DNA of 22,037 bases, taken from NCBI GenBank assembly GCA_037442205.1, contig JBBIQS010000114.1, positions 1 through 22,037 of the forward strand, read 5' to 3'. Of the stretch, positions 15,066-22,037 are shown piece by piece; the stretch's first letter is position 1, and each line of letters starts with the position of its first letter. The notes below the pieces were generated by a model that ran no database searches, had not been told where the DNA came from, and saw nothing but the letters and a program-made list of their open reading frames with translations. This DNA is from JBBIQS01 sp037442205 (GTDB lineage: Bacteria > Myxococcota > Myxococcia > Myxococcales > UBA5297). A program made the translations under genes and the position numbers.

Positions 15066-15809
15066 ATGGCGAGCGCCTGGATCTGGTCGCTGGCGAGCGT
15101 GGCGCTGGTCGGCGCGCTGTCTTTGGCGGGCATGGTCGCGCTCTACCTGCTCGTGCGGGACCTGCGCCCGCTGCTCTTGTTCCTCATCAGCCTCGCGGTC
15201 GGAGGGCTGCTCGGCGACGCCTTCATCCACCTCATCCCCGAGGTCTATCGCCGCAATCCGGATCCGGTGATGACCCCGCTCGGCTTCCTGGGCGGCATCT
15301 TCATGTTCTTTGCGCTGGAGAAGCTCCTGCGCGCCCACCAGCACCACCAGGCCGGCCGTCAGGTCGCGCCGGTGGGGCCCATCAACCTGGTCGCCGATGC
15401 CACCCACAACTTCGTCGACGGCGCCCTCATCGCCGCCAGCTTCATGGCCAGCTGGGAGCTGGGGCTGGCCACCAGCCTGGCGGTGCTGCTCCATGAAATT
15501 CCTCACGAAATCGGCGACTACGCGGTTTACGTCCACGCCGGCTACCGGCCCTCCCACGCGGTGGTCCTCAACGCCCTGACAGCGCTGGTGTCGCTGGCCG
15601 GGGCCTTGATCACGCTCTTGCTCGGCGGGGCGATCGCCAACTTCACCCGCGCGGTGCTGCCGGTGGCCACCGGAGGATTCATCTACGTCGCCGGGGCCGA
15701 CCTGCTCCCCGAGCTGCAGAAACAGACGCGCCTTCGGGTCACTCTGCTGCAGCTTGCGGCGATCGCCGTCGGCACCGGGATGATGATGCTGCTGCGCCTC
15801 GTCGAGTGA
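15066..15809 (+). CDS. ZIP-family divalent metal transporter
   Basis: ZIP proteins bring zinc, iron or other divalent metals into the cytoplasm. From the ATG at 15066 the protein has 247 residues and about seven to eight membrane segments. The metal-site helices are clear: HNFVDG at 114-119 and HEIPHEIGD at 143-151, each supplying the metal-binding His, Asp and Glu. GDAFIHLIPE at 50-59 and a His-rich cytoplasmic loop HQHHQ at 91-95 also fit. Earlier in-frame starts (TTG 15018, ATG 15024) exist, but the extra residues are polar and Cys/Ser-rich, so the later start fits better; no start has a strong ribosome site. ligA follows 45 bp downstream on the same strand. Confidence 0.92.
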   Translation: MASAWIWSLASVALVGALSLAGMVALYLLVRDLRPLLLFLISLAVGGLLGDAFIHLIPEVYRRNPDPVMTPLGFLGGIFMFFALEKLLRAHQHHQAGRQVAPVGPINLVADATHNFVDGALIAASFMASWELGLATSLAVLLHEIPHEIGDYAVYVHAGYRPSHAVVLNALTALVSLAGALITLLLGGAIANFTRAVLPVATGGFIYVAGADLLPELQKQTRLRVTLLQLAAIAVGTGMMMLLRLVE

Positions 15810-15854
15810 CCGCCTCTCCGCTAGACTCCCGCGGCTTTTCCCAAGGAGCTGCCC

Positions 15855-17852
15855 ATGGATCCGGCCGTCCGCGCCAAGGAGCTGCGCGAGCAGCTGCTCT
15901 TCCACGACTACCGCTACTACGTCCTCGACCAGCCGCTGATCAGCGACGCCGAGTACGACCGGATGATGCGCGAGCTCGAAAAGCTCGAGGAGCAGCACCC
16001 CGAGCTGCGCACCGCCGATTCGCCGACCCAGCGGGTGGGCGGCGCTCCCTCGCAGAAGTTCGCCAAGGTCGAGCACTCCCGCCCGATGCTCTCCCTGGGC
16101 AAGGCGATGTCCGAGGAGGAGTTCGTCGACTTCGACGGCCGGGTGCGCAAGTCCCTGAACGTCGAGCAGGTGAGCTACGTCTGCGAGCCCAAGCTCGACG
16201 GCCTGGCGATCACGCTGCTCTACCGCGACGGCGTTCTCGAGCGCGGCGCCACCCGCGGCGACGGGACCATCGGCGAGGACGTGACCCCGAACATCAGGAC
16301 CATCCGCACCATCCCGCTGCGCCTGCAGCCGCCCGAGGGCCAGCAACCTCCGGCGCTGCTCGAGGTGCGCGGCGAGGTGATCCTGGCCAAGGCCGACTTC
16401 GCCGAGCTCAACCGCCGCCAGGAGGAGGCCGACGAGGAGCCCTTCGTCAACCCGCGCAACGCCGCCGCCGGCTCGCTGCGCCAGCTCGATCCCAAGATCA
16501 CCGCCCAGCGCCCGCTCTCCGCCTACCTTTACGAGATCGGCGACTGCTCGCTCACCTTCCAGTCGCACCTGGAGAAGCTCGAGTACCTGCGGAAGGTTGG
16601 GCTGCGCGTGCCTCCGACGGCGCAGAGCGCCCGCGGCGTCGAAGAGGTGAAGGCGGCCTATCAGAAGATGCTCGCCCACCGCCACGACGAGGCCTTCGAG
16701 CAGGACGGAATGGTGATCAAGGTCGACGACCTGGCTCAGCGCGAGCGGCTGGGCGTGGTCTCCAAGAGCCCGCGCTGGGCGATCGCCTGGAAGTTCCCCG
16801 CCGAAGAGGAGGAGACGGTCGTCGAAAAGATCGAGGTCCAGGTCGGTCGCACCGGCAAGATCACTCCGGTGGCTCGGCTCAAGCCGGTGCTGGTCGGCGG
16901 GGCCAACGTCTCCAACGCTACCCTCCACAACGAGGACGAGCTGCGCCGCAAGGACGTCCGCGAGGGCGACCACGTCTTCATCCGCCGCGCCGGCGACGTC
17001 ATCCCCGAGGTGGTCAAGGTCATCTCCGAGAAGCGCACCGGCCAGGAGAAGGAGTTCGTCTTCCCCACCAACTGCCCGGAGTGCCAGGCGCTGGTCGTGC
17101 GGCTCGAGGGCGAGGCCGATCACCGCTGCACCGGCCTGGCCTGCCCGGCCCAGCTCGCCGGCCACCTGCTGCACTTCGCCCAGCGCACCGCCATGGACAT
17201 CGGCGGATTGGGCGACAAGCTGGTGGTCGCTCTGCTCGAGGCGCACCTGGTCAAGAACGTCGCCGATCTCTACACGCTCACCCTCGACCAGCTGCTGACC
17301 GTTCCGCGCATGGGCGAGAAGAGCGCCCAGAACCTGCTGGCGGCCATCGACCGCAGCCGCAAGACCACCCTGCGCAGGTTCCTATACGCACTGGGGATTC
17401 GCCACGTGGGCGAGGCCACCGCCCGGGCCCTGGCGCTGACCTTCCCGGACGTCCGCCGCTACCACGAGCTGTCCGAGGAGGACCTCCAGAAGGTCAAGGA
17501 CATCGGGCCCGAGGTGGCGGCCTCCATCGCGCGCTTCTTCAAGGAGGAGCAGAACCGCGCCGTCATCGAGCGGCTGCTGTCGCTGAGGGTGGTGCCCGAG
17601 GCGGAGAAGGCGGTGGAGCAGGGGGCATTCACCAACAAGACGGTGGTCCTCACCGGCAGCCTGGCGACCATGACTCGCGAAGAGGCCAAGGAGGAGATCG
17701 AGAAGCGCGGCGGCAAGGTGAGCGGCAGCGTCTCGCGCAAGACCGATCTGGTGGTCGCTGGCGAGGAGGCGGGGAGCAAGCTCGCCAAGGCCAAGGAGCT
17801 GGGCGTTCGGGTGATCGACGAGGCAGAGCTCGCACGCCTGCTCGGTCGCTGA
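15855..17852 (+). CDS. ligA: NAD-dependent DNA ligase LigA
   Basis: The 665-residue enzyme seals nicks during replication and repair using NAD+ as the source of AMP. All domains are in order. The N-terminal Ia domain carries the YYVLDQPLISDAEYDRMM segment. The nucleotidyltransferase domain has the AMP-accepting lysine K113 in EPKLDG, followed by RGDGTIGEDVT. The OB fold and zinc finger follow, with C407, C410, C425 and C430, and then helix-hairpin-helix repeats (VPRMGEKSAQNLLAAI, LGIRHVGEATARALA). The C-terminal BRCT domain starts at about 592 (NKTVVLTGSL). Length matches the E. coli enzyme. AAGGAG lies 7 bases before the ATG. It is an essential gene in most bacteria. Nothing is missing. Confidence 0.98.
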   Translation: MDPAVRAKELREQLLFHDYRYYVLDQPLISDAEYDRMMRELEKLEEQHPELRTADSPTQRVGGAPSQKFAKVEHSRPMLSLGKAMSEEEFVDFDGRVRKSLNVEQVSYVCEPKLDGLAITLLYRDGVLERGATRGDGTIGEDVTPNIRTIRTIPLRLQPPEGQQPPALLEVRGEVILAKADFAELNRRQEEADEEPFVNPRNAAAGSLRQLDPKITAQRPLSAYLYEIGDCSLTFQSHLEKLEYLRKVGLRVPPTAQSARGVEEVKAAYQKMLAHRHDEAFEQDGMVIKVDDLAQRERLGVVSKSPRWAIAWKFPAEEEETVVEKIEVQVGRTGKITPVARLKPVLVGGANVSNATLHNEDELRRKDVREGDHVFIRRAGDVIPEVVKVISEKRTGQEKEFVFPTNCPECQALVVRLEGEADHRCTGLACPAQLAGHLLHFAQRTAMDIGGLGDKLVVALLEAHLVKNVADLYTLTLDQLLTVPRMGEKSAQNLLAAIDRSRKTTLRRFLYALGIRHVGEATARALALTFPDVRRYHELSEEDLQKVKDIGPEVAASIARFFKEEQNRAVIERLLSLRVVPEAEKAVEQGAFTNKTVVLTGSLATMTREEAKEEIEKRGGKVSGSVSRKTDLVVAGEEAGSKLAKAKELGVRVIDEAELARLLGR

Positions 17853-18094
17853 CCGGCCGCACAGGCAGCTCAAGAGGCCTTGCGGAACGGGATAAGTGGA
17901 GCCCGGTTCGGCGTTCCTATGGGTGGAAGGATTGCGTCGCGGACCAGCGGGCACGGCACTTATTTTCCCGCTCGTGCTGCCACCCGAGAGCCGTCGAGGA
18001 CGCGCGAGCAGTCGGTCGCGCGCCAGGATAGCCCGGTGGCGTTCAGCCTGATCCTCGATGGTGCAATCGACCCGCAGTCGGGCGCGATCTTTCC

Positions 18095-18129
18095 GGTTCG
18101 CCCTCGGGGAGCACCCCCGAGGGCGAACC
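18095..18129. terminator. perfect 15-bp-stem hairpin, probable terminator
   Basis: GGTTCGCCCTCGGGG at 18095-18109 and its exact complement at 18115-18129 enclose a 5-base loop AGCAC. On the plus strand it is followed by TTCTT. On the minus strand it begins 5 bp after the stop of the PilZ-like gene. It probably ends transcription of that gene and perhaps stops plus-strand read-through from ligA. The 240 bp between ligA and the hairpin show no gene. Confidence 0.75.
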
Positions 18130-18133
18130 TTCT

Positions 18134-18574
18134 TCAGTGCTGCGAGCCGGCGCGCGCCGAGTGGGAGTCCATCCACTCGCGCAGCTCCGAACTGTCCGCC
18201 GCGGCCATCTCCCCGAACACCACCAGCACCCGATAGGCGACCTCGCTGCGCTCCACCGAGCTCAGCACGTGGCGCACCAGCCCCGGCGCCCGCACCTCGC
18301 TCCCCGGCCGCAGGCGCAGGGAAACGCTGAGCTTCTCGTCCAGCAGCAGGGGCCGATCGAGGACCAGCACCAGCCCCTCCTCGGCGACCTCGAGCGCCTT
18401 GGCCTCGAAGGTCTCGCGCGGCAGGCCCTGGGCGTCGAGCCGCACGCAGGTGACCTCGGCGCGCTCGGCCAGCGGAGCCAGCTCCGCCTTGCTCACGACC
18501 TCACCGCTCGCCTCGGCCAGCATGCCGCCCGATGACAACGCCGCCTGCAGCACCGCCTCGATGTTCCCCGCCAT
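18134..18574 (-). CDS. PilZ-like domain protein
   Basis: The 146-residue protein has an N-terminal helical part (1-38) and then a beta-barrel resembling PilZ: VTCVRLDA, the stretch FEAKALEVAEEGLVLVLDRP with the central glycine turn, LDEKLSVSLRLRPGSEVRAPGLV as barrel strands, and YRVLVVFGEM before a final helix (SSELREWMDSH). PilZ domains bind cyclic di-GMP through RxxxR and D/NxSxxG motifs. Here the first is absent and the second is reduced to EVAEEG, so c-di-GMP binding is doubtful. AGGAGG lies 7 bases before the ATG, and a perfect hairpin follows the stop. Many such degenerate PilZ proteins occur in Myxococcota. The domain call is moderate. Confidence 0.65.
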   Translation of the reverse strand: MAGNIEAVLQAALSSGGMLAEASGEVVSKAELAPLAERAEVTCVRLDAQGLPRETFEAKALEVAEEGLVLVLDRPLLLDEKLSVSLRLRPGSEVRAPGLVRHVLSSVERSEVAYRVLVVFGEMAAADSSELREWMDSHSARAGSQH

Positions 18575-18859
18575 CCAACGCCTCCTAGCGCGAATTGAAG
18601 AGGGGCATCAGATGAACCCGGGCACTCCCCAACGCAATCCGAAAGGCGGCTCCGCTCGCCGGCTGTTGCGCAGGCGCCACTGCCCAGTGGAGAGCGCATC
18701 TCCGCCACCCGGCCCAACCCTCCGTTCTTCAAGGGGGATCCCGAGCCGGGCTTGAATGAACCGCGCCCCGGGTCGGTCCATGCGAGGGATTGATCGAACC
18801 ACCGGGCCGGGGCAACAAAGGTTCAGAGCGACTGGGCCGAAGGACTTGAGGAGACCTCG

Positions 18860-19480
18860 ATGCGAGCGAGCGCGTTGGCTTTGGCGGCGGCGATGGCGTT
18901 GTCGGTTCCGGGGATGGCGCACGCGTGGTCGCTGTCGGCCGACATCTGGACCGGCGCCAGCCGCCAGGACGCCACCAGCCTCAAGTCGGGCCTGTCGCTG
19001 GCCCAGGGCGACGTGCTCCAGGGCAGCTTCAACGCCACCGGGCTGACGGCGATCCTCAAGGTGGGGCTGCTCGAGGCCGGGCTGCTGTGGGAGGGCGGGC
19101 TCGACTTCAGATCCACCCAGAGTGGGGTGGTCGGACCGCTGTTGGGAGTCGGCCTCGAACCGCTCGACTGGCTGCGGGTGGAGGGGCTGGCCGAGATCGG
19201 CGGGCACCAGCTGAGCAACATCGGCGGAGGCAGCGGGCTGTCGATCTCCGGCGACACCAGCGCCTGGCTGCCCTACGTCGGGCTGCGCCCCGGAGTGAGC
19301 CTGCGGCTGCCGGTGGGCCCGGTGAAGATGATCCTCGGGGCCTGGGCCTTCGCCCGCTGGGACCTGCAGAGCAAGCAGGCGACCGTCAATATCACCAGCC
19401 AGGCGGGCACCACCGTCAACACCTACCAGCTCGGCGGCAGCACCGTGGGCCTGGTCGGCCGGGTCGGAGTCGAGTTCTAG
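18860..19480 (+). CDS. putative outer-membrane beta-barrel protein
   Basis: The 206-residue product starts with a signal peptide (MRASALALAAAMALSVPGMAHA, cut after residue 22). The mature part is rich in alternating hydrophobic strands and glycines (LTAILKVGLLEAGLLWEGGL, VGPLLGVGLEPLDWLRVEGL, WLPYVGLRPGVSLRLPVG) and ends in a terminal phenylalanine (RVGVEF), the usual signal recognised by the Bam machinery. The number of strands is about eight to ten. No specific family is recognised. GAGGAG lies about 7 bases before the ATG. The 285 bp between this gene and the divergent PilZ-like gene hold no other gene and no promoter I could call with confidence. Confidence 0.8.
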   Translation: MRASALALAAAMALSVPGMAHAWSLSADIWTGASRQDATSLKSGLSLAQGDVLQGSFNATGLTAILKVGLLEAGLLWEGGLDFRSTQSGVVGPLLGVGLEPLDWLRVEGLAEIGGHQLSNIGGGSGLSISGDTSAWLPYVGLRPGVSLRLPVGPVKMILGAWAFARWDLQSKQATVNITSQAGTTVNTYQLGGSTVGLVGRVGVEF

Positions 19481-19521
19481 CGTTCTGGAACAGAACTTCG
19501 CAGCAGTATTCCGAGGCGATA

Positions 19522-19618
19522 CCGGTCATCCCGAGCGTAGGCGCGCAGCGCCGGAGTCGAGGGAGTTCGCCGGCTTCGACGGCCCTCGATTCCGCTTCGC
19601 TACACTCGGGCTGACCGG
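19522..19618. repeat. palindromic intergenic repeat, about 97 bp
   Basis: The left arm (19522-19563) begins CCGGTCATCCCGAGCGTAG and ends GTCGAGGG. The right arm (19583-19618) begins CCCTCGATTCC and ends CTCGGGCTGACCGG. The arms are complementary with a few mismatches and one insertion in the left arm. The GTCATCCCGAGC...GTCGAGGG pattern is a type of short repeat seen in many copies between genes in diverse bacteria. It lies 41 bp after the outer-membrane protein stop, in a 384-bp gap. The rest of the gap has two more hairpins, CTGGGA/TCCCAG at 19641-19660 and an imperfect one at 19677-19734 followed by TTT, but no gene. Confidence 0.75.
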
Positions 19619-19676
19619 ATTTCTGCAGTGGATTCTTGTTCTGGGACGCTCGCTTCCCAGAGCGCCACCTTCGCCT

Positions 19677-19734
19677 GAGCTCCTGCCGGTCGTGCGCGCG
19701 GCTCCTCCGAGAGCACGCGTGCGGCCGGCAGCTC
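19677..19734 (+). terminator. imperfect hairpin followed by a short T-run
   Basis: GAGCT at 19677-19681 pairs with AGCTC at 19730-19734, and GCCGG with CCGGC just inside, with a partly paired GC-rich middle. TTT follows on the plus strand. It could end read-through from the outer-membrane protein gene ahead of acylphosphatase. The inner stem is broken, so this is a weak call. Confidence 0.3.
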
Positions 19735-19864
19735 TTTCTGACGCGCCGCGACGCCCGATTGGCAACAGGCCCGCCGGCCCGCGCGAGAGCGGACGCCACA
19801 ATCTTGGGATCGTATATAAGGAGGCGGCGGTCCGGCCCGGACCGTCACGCTGGAGGCACCTGCC

Positions 19865-20143
19865 ATGGCGATGGTCTGCGCCCATCTGCTGATCCGCGGC
19901 GACGTCCAGGGAGTCTTCTACCGGGCGAGCGCGCGCGACCAGGCCCTGCAGCTGGGCGTCAAGGGCTGGGTCCGCAACCTGCCCGGCGGCGAGGTCGAGG
20001 CCCAGGTCGAAGGTCCCCAGGGGCCGGTCGACGACTTCATCGCCTGGTGCCGCCGCGGCCCCAGCGCTGCCGAGGTCGACGACGTCGAGGTCAGCCAACT
20101 GCCCTACAAGGGCGAATTCCAGACTTTTTCCGTGCTCCGCTAG
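19865..20143 (+). CDS. acyP: acylphosphatase
   Basis: This 92-residue enzyme hydrolyses acyl phosphates such as carbamoyl phosphate or acetyl phosphate. The phosphate-binding loop GDVQGVFYR (12-20) carries the catalytic Arg20, and GWVRNLPGGEVEAQVEG carries the water-positioning Asn38. Length and order match the single-domain family. GGAGG lies 8 bases before the ATG; a second in-frame ATG two codons later is possible. The leader just upstream contains a CGGTCCG/CGGACCG hairpin at about 19828-19844. aspA starts 45 bp downstream on the same strand, and the two may be co-transcribed. Confidence 0.96.
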   Translation: MAMVCAHLLIRGDVQGVFYRASARDQALQLGVKGWVRNLPGGEVEAQVEGPQGPVDDFIAWCRRGPSAAEVDDVEVSQLPYKGEFQTFSVLR

Positions 20144-20188
20144 AGCACTTGCCCGCTGCTTCTCCACCTCCCTCCCACGAGTCCTGAA

Positions 20189-21622
20189 ATGTCCGCCACC
20201 GCCACCGCCACCGAGTTCCGCACCGAGCACGACTCGCTCGGCACCAAGGAGATCCCCTCCGGCGCCTACTACGGCATCCAGACCCAGCGCGCGGTGGAGA
20301 ACTTCGACATCAGCGGGATCAAGATCTCCAGCTTCCCGCACCTGATCCGCGCGCTGGCGCTGATCAAGAAGGCCGCCGCCCACGCCAACATCGATCTGGG
20401 CATCCTCCCCAAGCCGATCGGCAGCGCCATCTCGCGCGCCTGCGACGACCTGCTCGACGGCAAGTTCCACGACCAGTTCGTGGTGGACGCCATCCAGGGC
20501 GGCGCCGGGACCTCGACCAACATGAACGCCAACGAGGTCATCGCCAACGTGGCCCTGGAGAAGCTGGGCAAGCCGCACGGCGACTACGAGCACTGCCACC
20601 CCAACGACCACGTCAACCTCTCCCAGTCCACCAACGACGTCTACCCGACCGCGGTCCGGCTGGCGCTCTACACCAAGCTCGACGACCTGACGGTGGCGAT
20701 GGCCGAGCTGAAGACCGCCTTCGAGTCCAAGGAGCTGGAGTTCTCCGATGTCATCAAGCTGGGGCGCACCCAGCTGCAGGACGCGGTGCCGATGACCCTG
20801 GGCCAGGAGTTCAGCACCTACGCGGTGATGATCGGCGAGGACATCCAGCGCATCCACGAGGCCAAGCAGCTGCTGCGCGAGATGAACCTGGGGGCCACCG
20901 CCATCGGCACCGGCTTGAACGCCCCCGAGGGCTATGCCGCCGCCTGCTGCCGCTACCTCAACGAGTTCGGCCAGATCTCCTTCGTCACCTCGCCCAACCT
21001 GGTCGAGGCCACCCAGGACGCCGGCGTCTTCGTCCAGGTCTCGGGCGTGCTCAAGCGCTACGGGGTCAAGCTCTCCAAGATCTGCAACGACCTGCGGCTG
21101 CTCTCCAGCGGCCCCCGCGCCGGCCTGCACGAGATCAACCTGCCCTCGGTGCAGCCCGGCTCGTCGATCATGCCGGGCAAGGTCAACCCGGTGATTCCCG
21201 AGGTGGTCAACCAGATCTGCTTCCAGGTGATCGGCAACGACATCACCATCACCATGGCCGCCGAGGCCGGGCAGATGCAGCTCAACGCCTTCGAGCCGAT
21301 CATTCTCTTCAACCTCTACCGGAACATCGACCTGCTGATCCGCGGCTGCCGCACCCTGGCCCGCCGCTGCGTCTCGGGGATCACCGCCAACCGCGACGTC
21401 TGCCGCCTTTACGTCGAGCGCAGCATCGGACTGGCCACCGCCCTCAACCCGCTGATCGGCTACGAGAAGTCGGCCGAGGTCGCCAAGGAGGCGCTGCGCT
21501 CCGGGCGCAGCGTGGGCGAGGTGGCGCTGGAGAAGGGCTACCTGTCGCGCGCCGAGCTCGACGAGATCCTCAAGCCCGAGAACATGCTCAAGCCCGGCGC
21601 GATGCGTCGAAACATCAAGTAG
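20189..21622 (+). CDS. aspA: aspartate ammonia-lyase (aspartase)
   Basis: The 477-residue enzyme converts L-aspartate to fumarate and ammonia. It belongs to the fumarase/aspartase superfamily. GGAGTSTNMNANEV and GYAAACCRYL, along with TGLNAPEGY, fit aspartase better than class II fumarase. The flexible catalytic loop is GSSIMPGKVN at 324-333, whose Ser325 corresponds to the catalytic serine of known aspartases. HPNDHVNLSQSTNDVYPTA is the second active-site region. Length is normal. The start is the ATG at 20189, which lacks a strong ribosome site; its next residues (MSATATATEFRTEHDSLG) read correctly for the family. The product feeds aspartate nitrogen and carbon into central metabolism. Confidence 0.95.
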   Translation: MSATATATEFRTEHDSLGTKEIPSGAYYGIQTQRAVENFDISGIKISSFPHLIRALALIKKAAAHANIDLGILPKPIGSAISRACDDLLDGKFHDQFVVDAIQGGAGTSTNMNANEVIANVALEKLGKPHGDYEHCHPNDHVNLSQSTNDVYPTAVRLALYTKLDDLTVAMAELKTAFESKELEFSDVIKLGRTQLQDAVPMTLGQEFSTYAVMIGEDIQRIHEAKQLLREMNLGATAIGTGLNAPEGYAAACCRYLNEFGQISFVTSPNLVEATQDAGVFVQVSGVLKRYGVKLSKICNDLRLLSSGPRAGLHEINLPSVQPGSSIMPGKVNPVIPEVVNQICFQVIGNDITITMAAEAGQMQLNAFEPIILFNLYRNIDLLIRGCRTLARRCVSGITANRDVCRLYVERSIGLATALNPLIGYEKSAEVAKEALRSGRSVGEVALEKGYLSRAELDEILKPENMLKPGAMRRNIK

Positions 21623-21811
21623 CTGCGCCGGCTGGGGAGAGTTGGGCCACCTTCGACGGGCAGCTGGGGCGGATTTCCCGCCGAAAACTGAACATTGCCG
21701 GCGAGCGGCCTGATTTCAGGGGTTTGCGGGCCTTCGGACAGTGGCACGAACCATGAACAGTAGCCTTGGCAAGCGCGCGGAATTGACCGCCGCTCCCAAG
21801 GAGAAAAGACA

Positions 21812-22037
21812 ATGCGCGTTCTCGTTATCGCCCTCGCCCTCTCGCTGCCGATGTCCGCTTTCGCCACCGAGGCGGCCCCCGCCAAGACCGAGCCGGCGAA
21901 GGCGAAGGTCGAGAAGGCCCCCGCCGCGGCCAAGGTCGCCCCGGTGAAGGCTGAAGCCAAGGTCGAGGCGAAGGCCGCGACCAAGGCTCCGGCCGCCGCC
22001 CCCGCCGCGGCTCCGGCGGCCGCCGCCCCCGCGGCCG
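21812..22037 (+). CDS. secreted Ala/Lys/Pro-rich protein, N-terminal part (runs off the right edge)
   Basis: The plus strand is open from ATG 21812 to the edge, 75 codons. AAGGAG lies 8 bases before the ATG. A signal peptide (MRVLVIALALSLPMSAFA) is followed by a low-complexity stretch built from Ala, Lys, Pro, Val and Glu, such as AKTEPAKAKVEKAPAAAKV, then mostly Ala and Pro. Such stretches serve as extended linkers in the periplasm, often ahead of a folded domain, so the missing C-terminus decides the function. The 189 bp between aspA and this gene show no clear promoter. Confidence 0.7.
   Translation, partial: MRVLVIALALSLPMSAFATEAAPAKTEPAKAKVEKAPAAAKVAPVKAEAKVEAKAATKAPAAAPAAAPAAAAPAA

Noticed and set aside
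15806..18031. Long open frame overlapping ligA in another plus-strand frame
   Set aside because: Arg/Gly/Pro-rich shadow of ligA with no recognisable domain.
19482..19496. GTTCTGGAACAGAAC palindrome as a LexA-type operator
   Set aside because: It lies after a stop codon, not before a gene, and does not match a LexA box I can name with confidence.
21742..21757. TGGCAC as a sigma54 -24 element before the last gene
   Set aside because: The -12 GC dinucleotide is missing at the required spacing.

Overview
This is a high-GC (roughly two-thirds G+C by eye) chromosomal window with densely packed, strongly GC3-biased genes. The mix of a secreted S46 peptidase, several lipoproteins, a DUF1385 membrane protein, an ExbD-like periplasmic protein, a PilZ-like protein and a signal-peptide protein with an Ala/Pro/Lys-rich tail suggests a Gram-negative bacterium of the Myxococcota or another former deltaproteobacterial group. 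That placement is inference; no rRNA or tRNA is present to fix it.

Layout. 1-3271 (minus strand): the start of a Nudix protein that runs off the left edge, a PQQ-type beta-propeller lipoprotein with a clear sigma70-type promoter at 1808-1835, ttcA (tRNA 2-thiocytidine synthesis), and a small cysteine-containing lipoprotein. 3427-6859: a secreted dipeptidyl-peptidase of family S46 (plus) ends 4 bp from a convergent secreted propeller/LysM protein (minus). 6997-9031 (minus): a small unknown protein, a membrane diguanylate cyclase with an intact active site and inhibitory site, about 500 bp without a recognisable gene, and a small membrane protein. 9130-11288 (minus): a lipoprotein made of two ExbD/TolR-like halves, and a large alpha-helical repeat protein with a Gly/Arg/Pro-rich N-terminus. 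11344-13023 (minus): an 88-residue unknown protein coupled to a DUF1385 membrane protein, a hairpin, and rpmE with its own promoter.

13282-14491 (plus): a YdcF-like DUF218 protein, a 15-bp tandem repeat, and a small lower-GC gene of a type common in phages. A short frame encoding five LANKR-type pentapeptides fits exactly between the two genes, overlapping the stop codon before it and the start codon after it. 14533-15809: divergent universal stress protein and ZIP metal transporter genes. 15855-17852: ligA, the NAD-dependent DNA ligase, complete with all hallmark residues. 18095-18574: a perfect 15-bp-stem hairpin beside a PilZ-like gene. 18860-21622: a putative outer-membrane barrel, a palindromic intergenic repeat, acylphosphatase and aspartate ammonia-lyase. 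21812 to the right edge: the start of a secreted Ala/Lys/Pro-rich protein.

Most of the window is housekeeping (ttcA, rpmE, ligA, aspA, acyP). I found no convincing large new system. The points best worth a second look are the doubly overlapping LANKR-repeat frame next to a foreign-looking gene, the membrane-helix-less tandem ExbD-like lipoprotein, the Gly/Arg-rich helical repeat protein and the palindromic repeat at 19522-19618.
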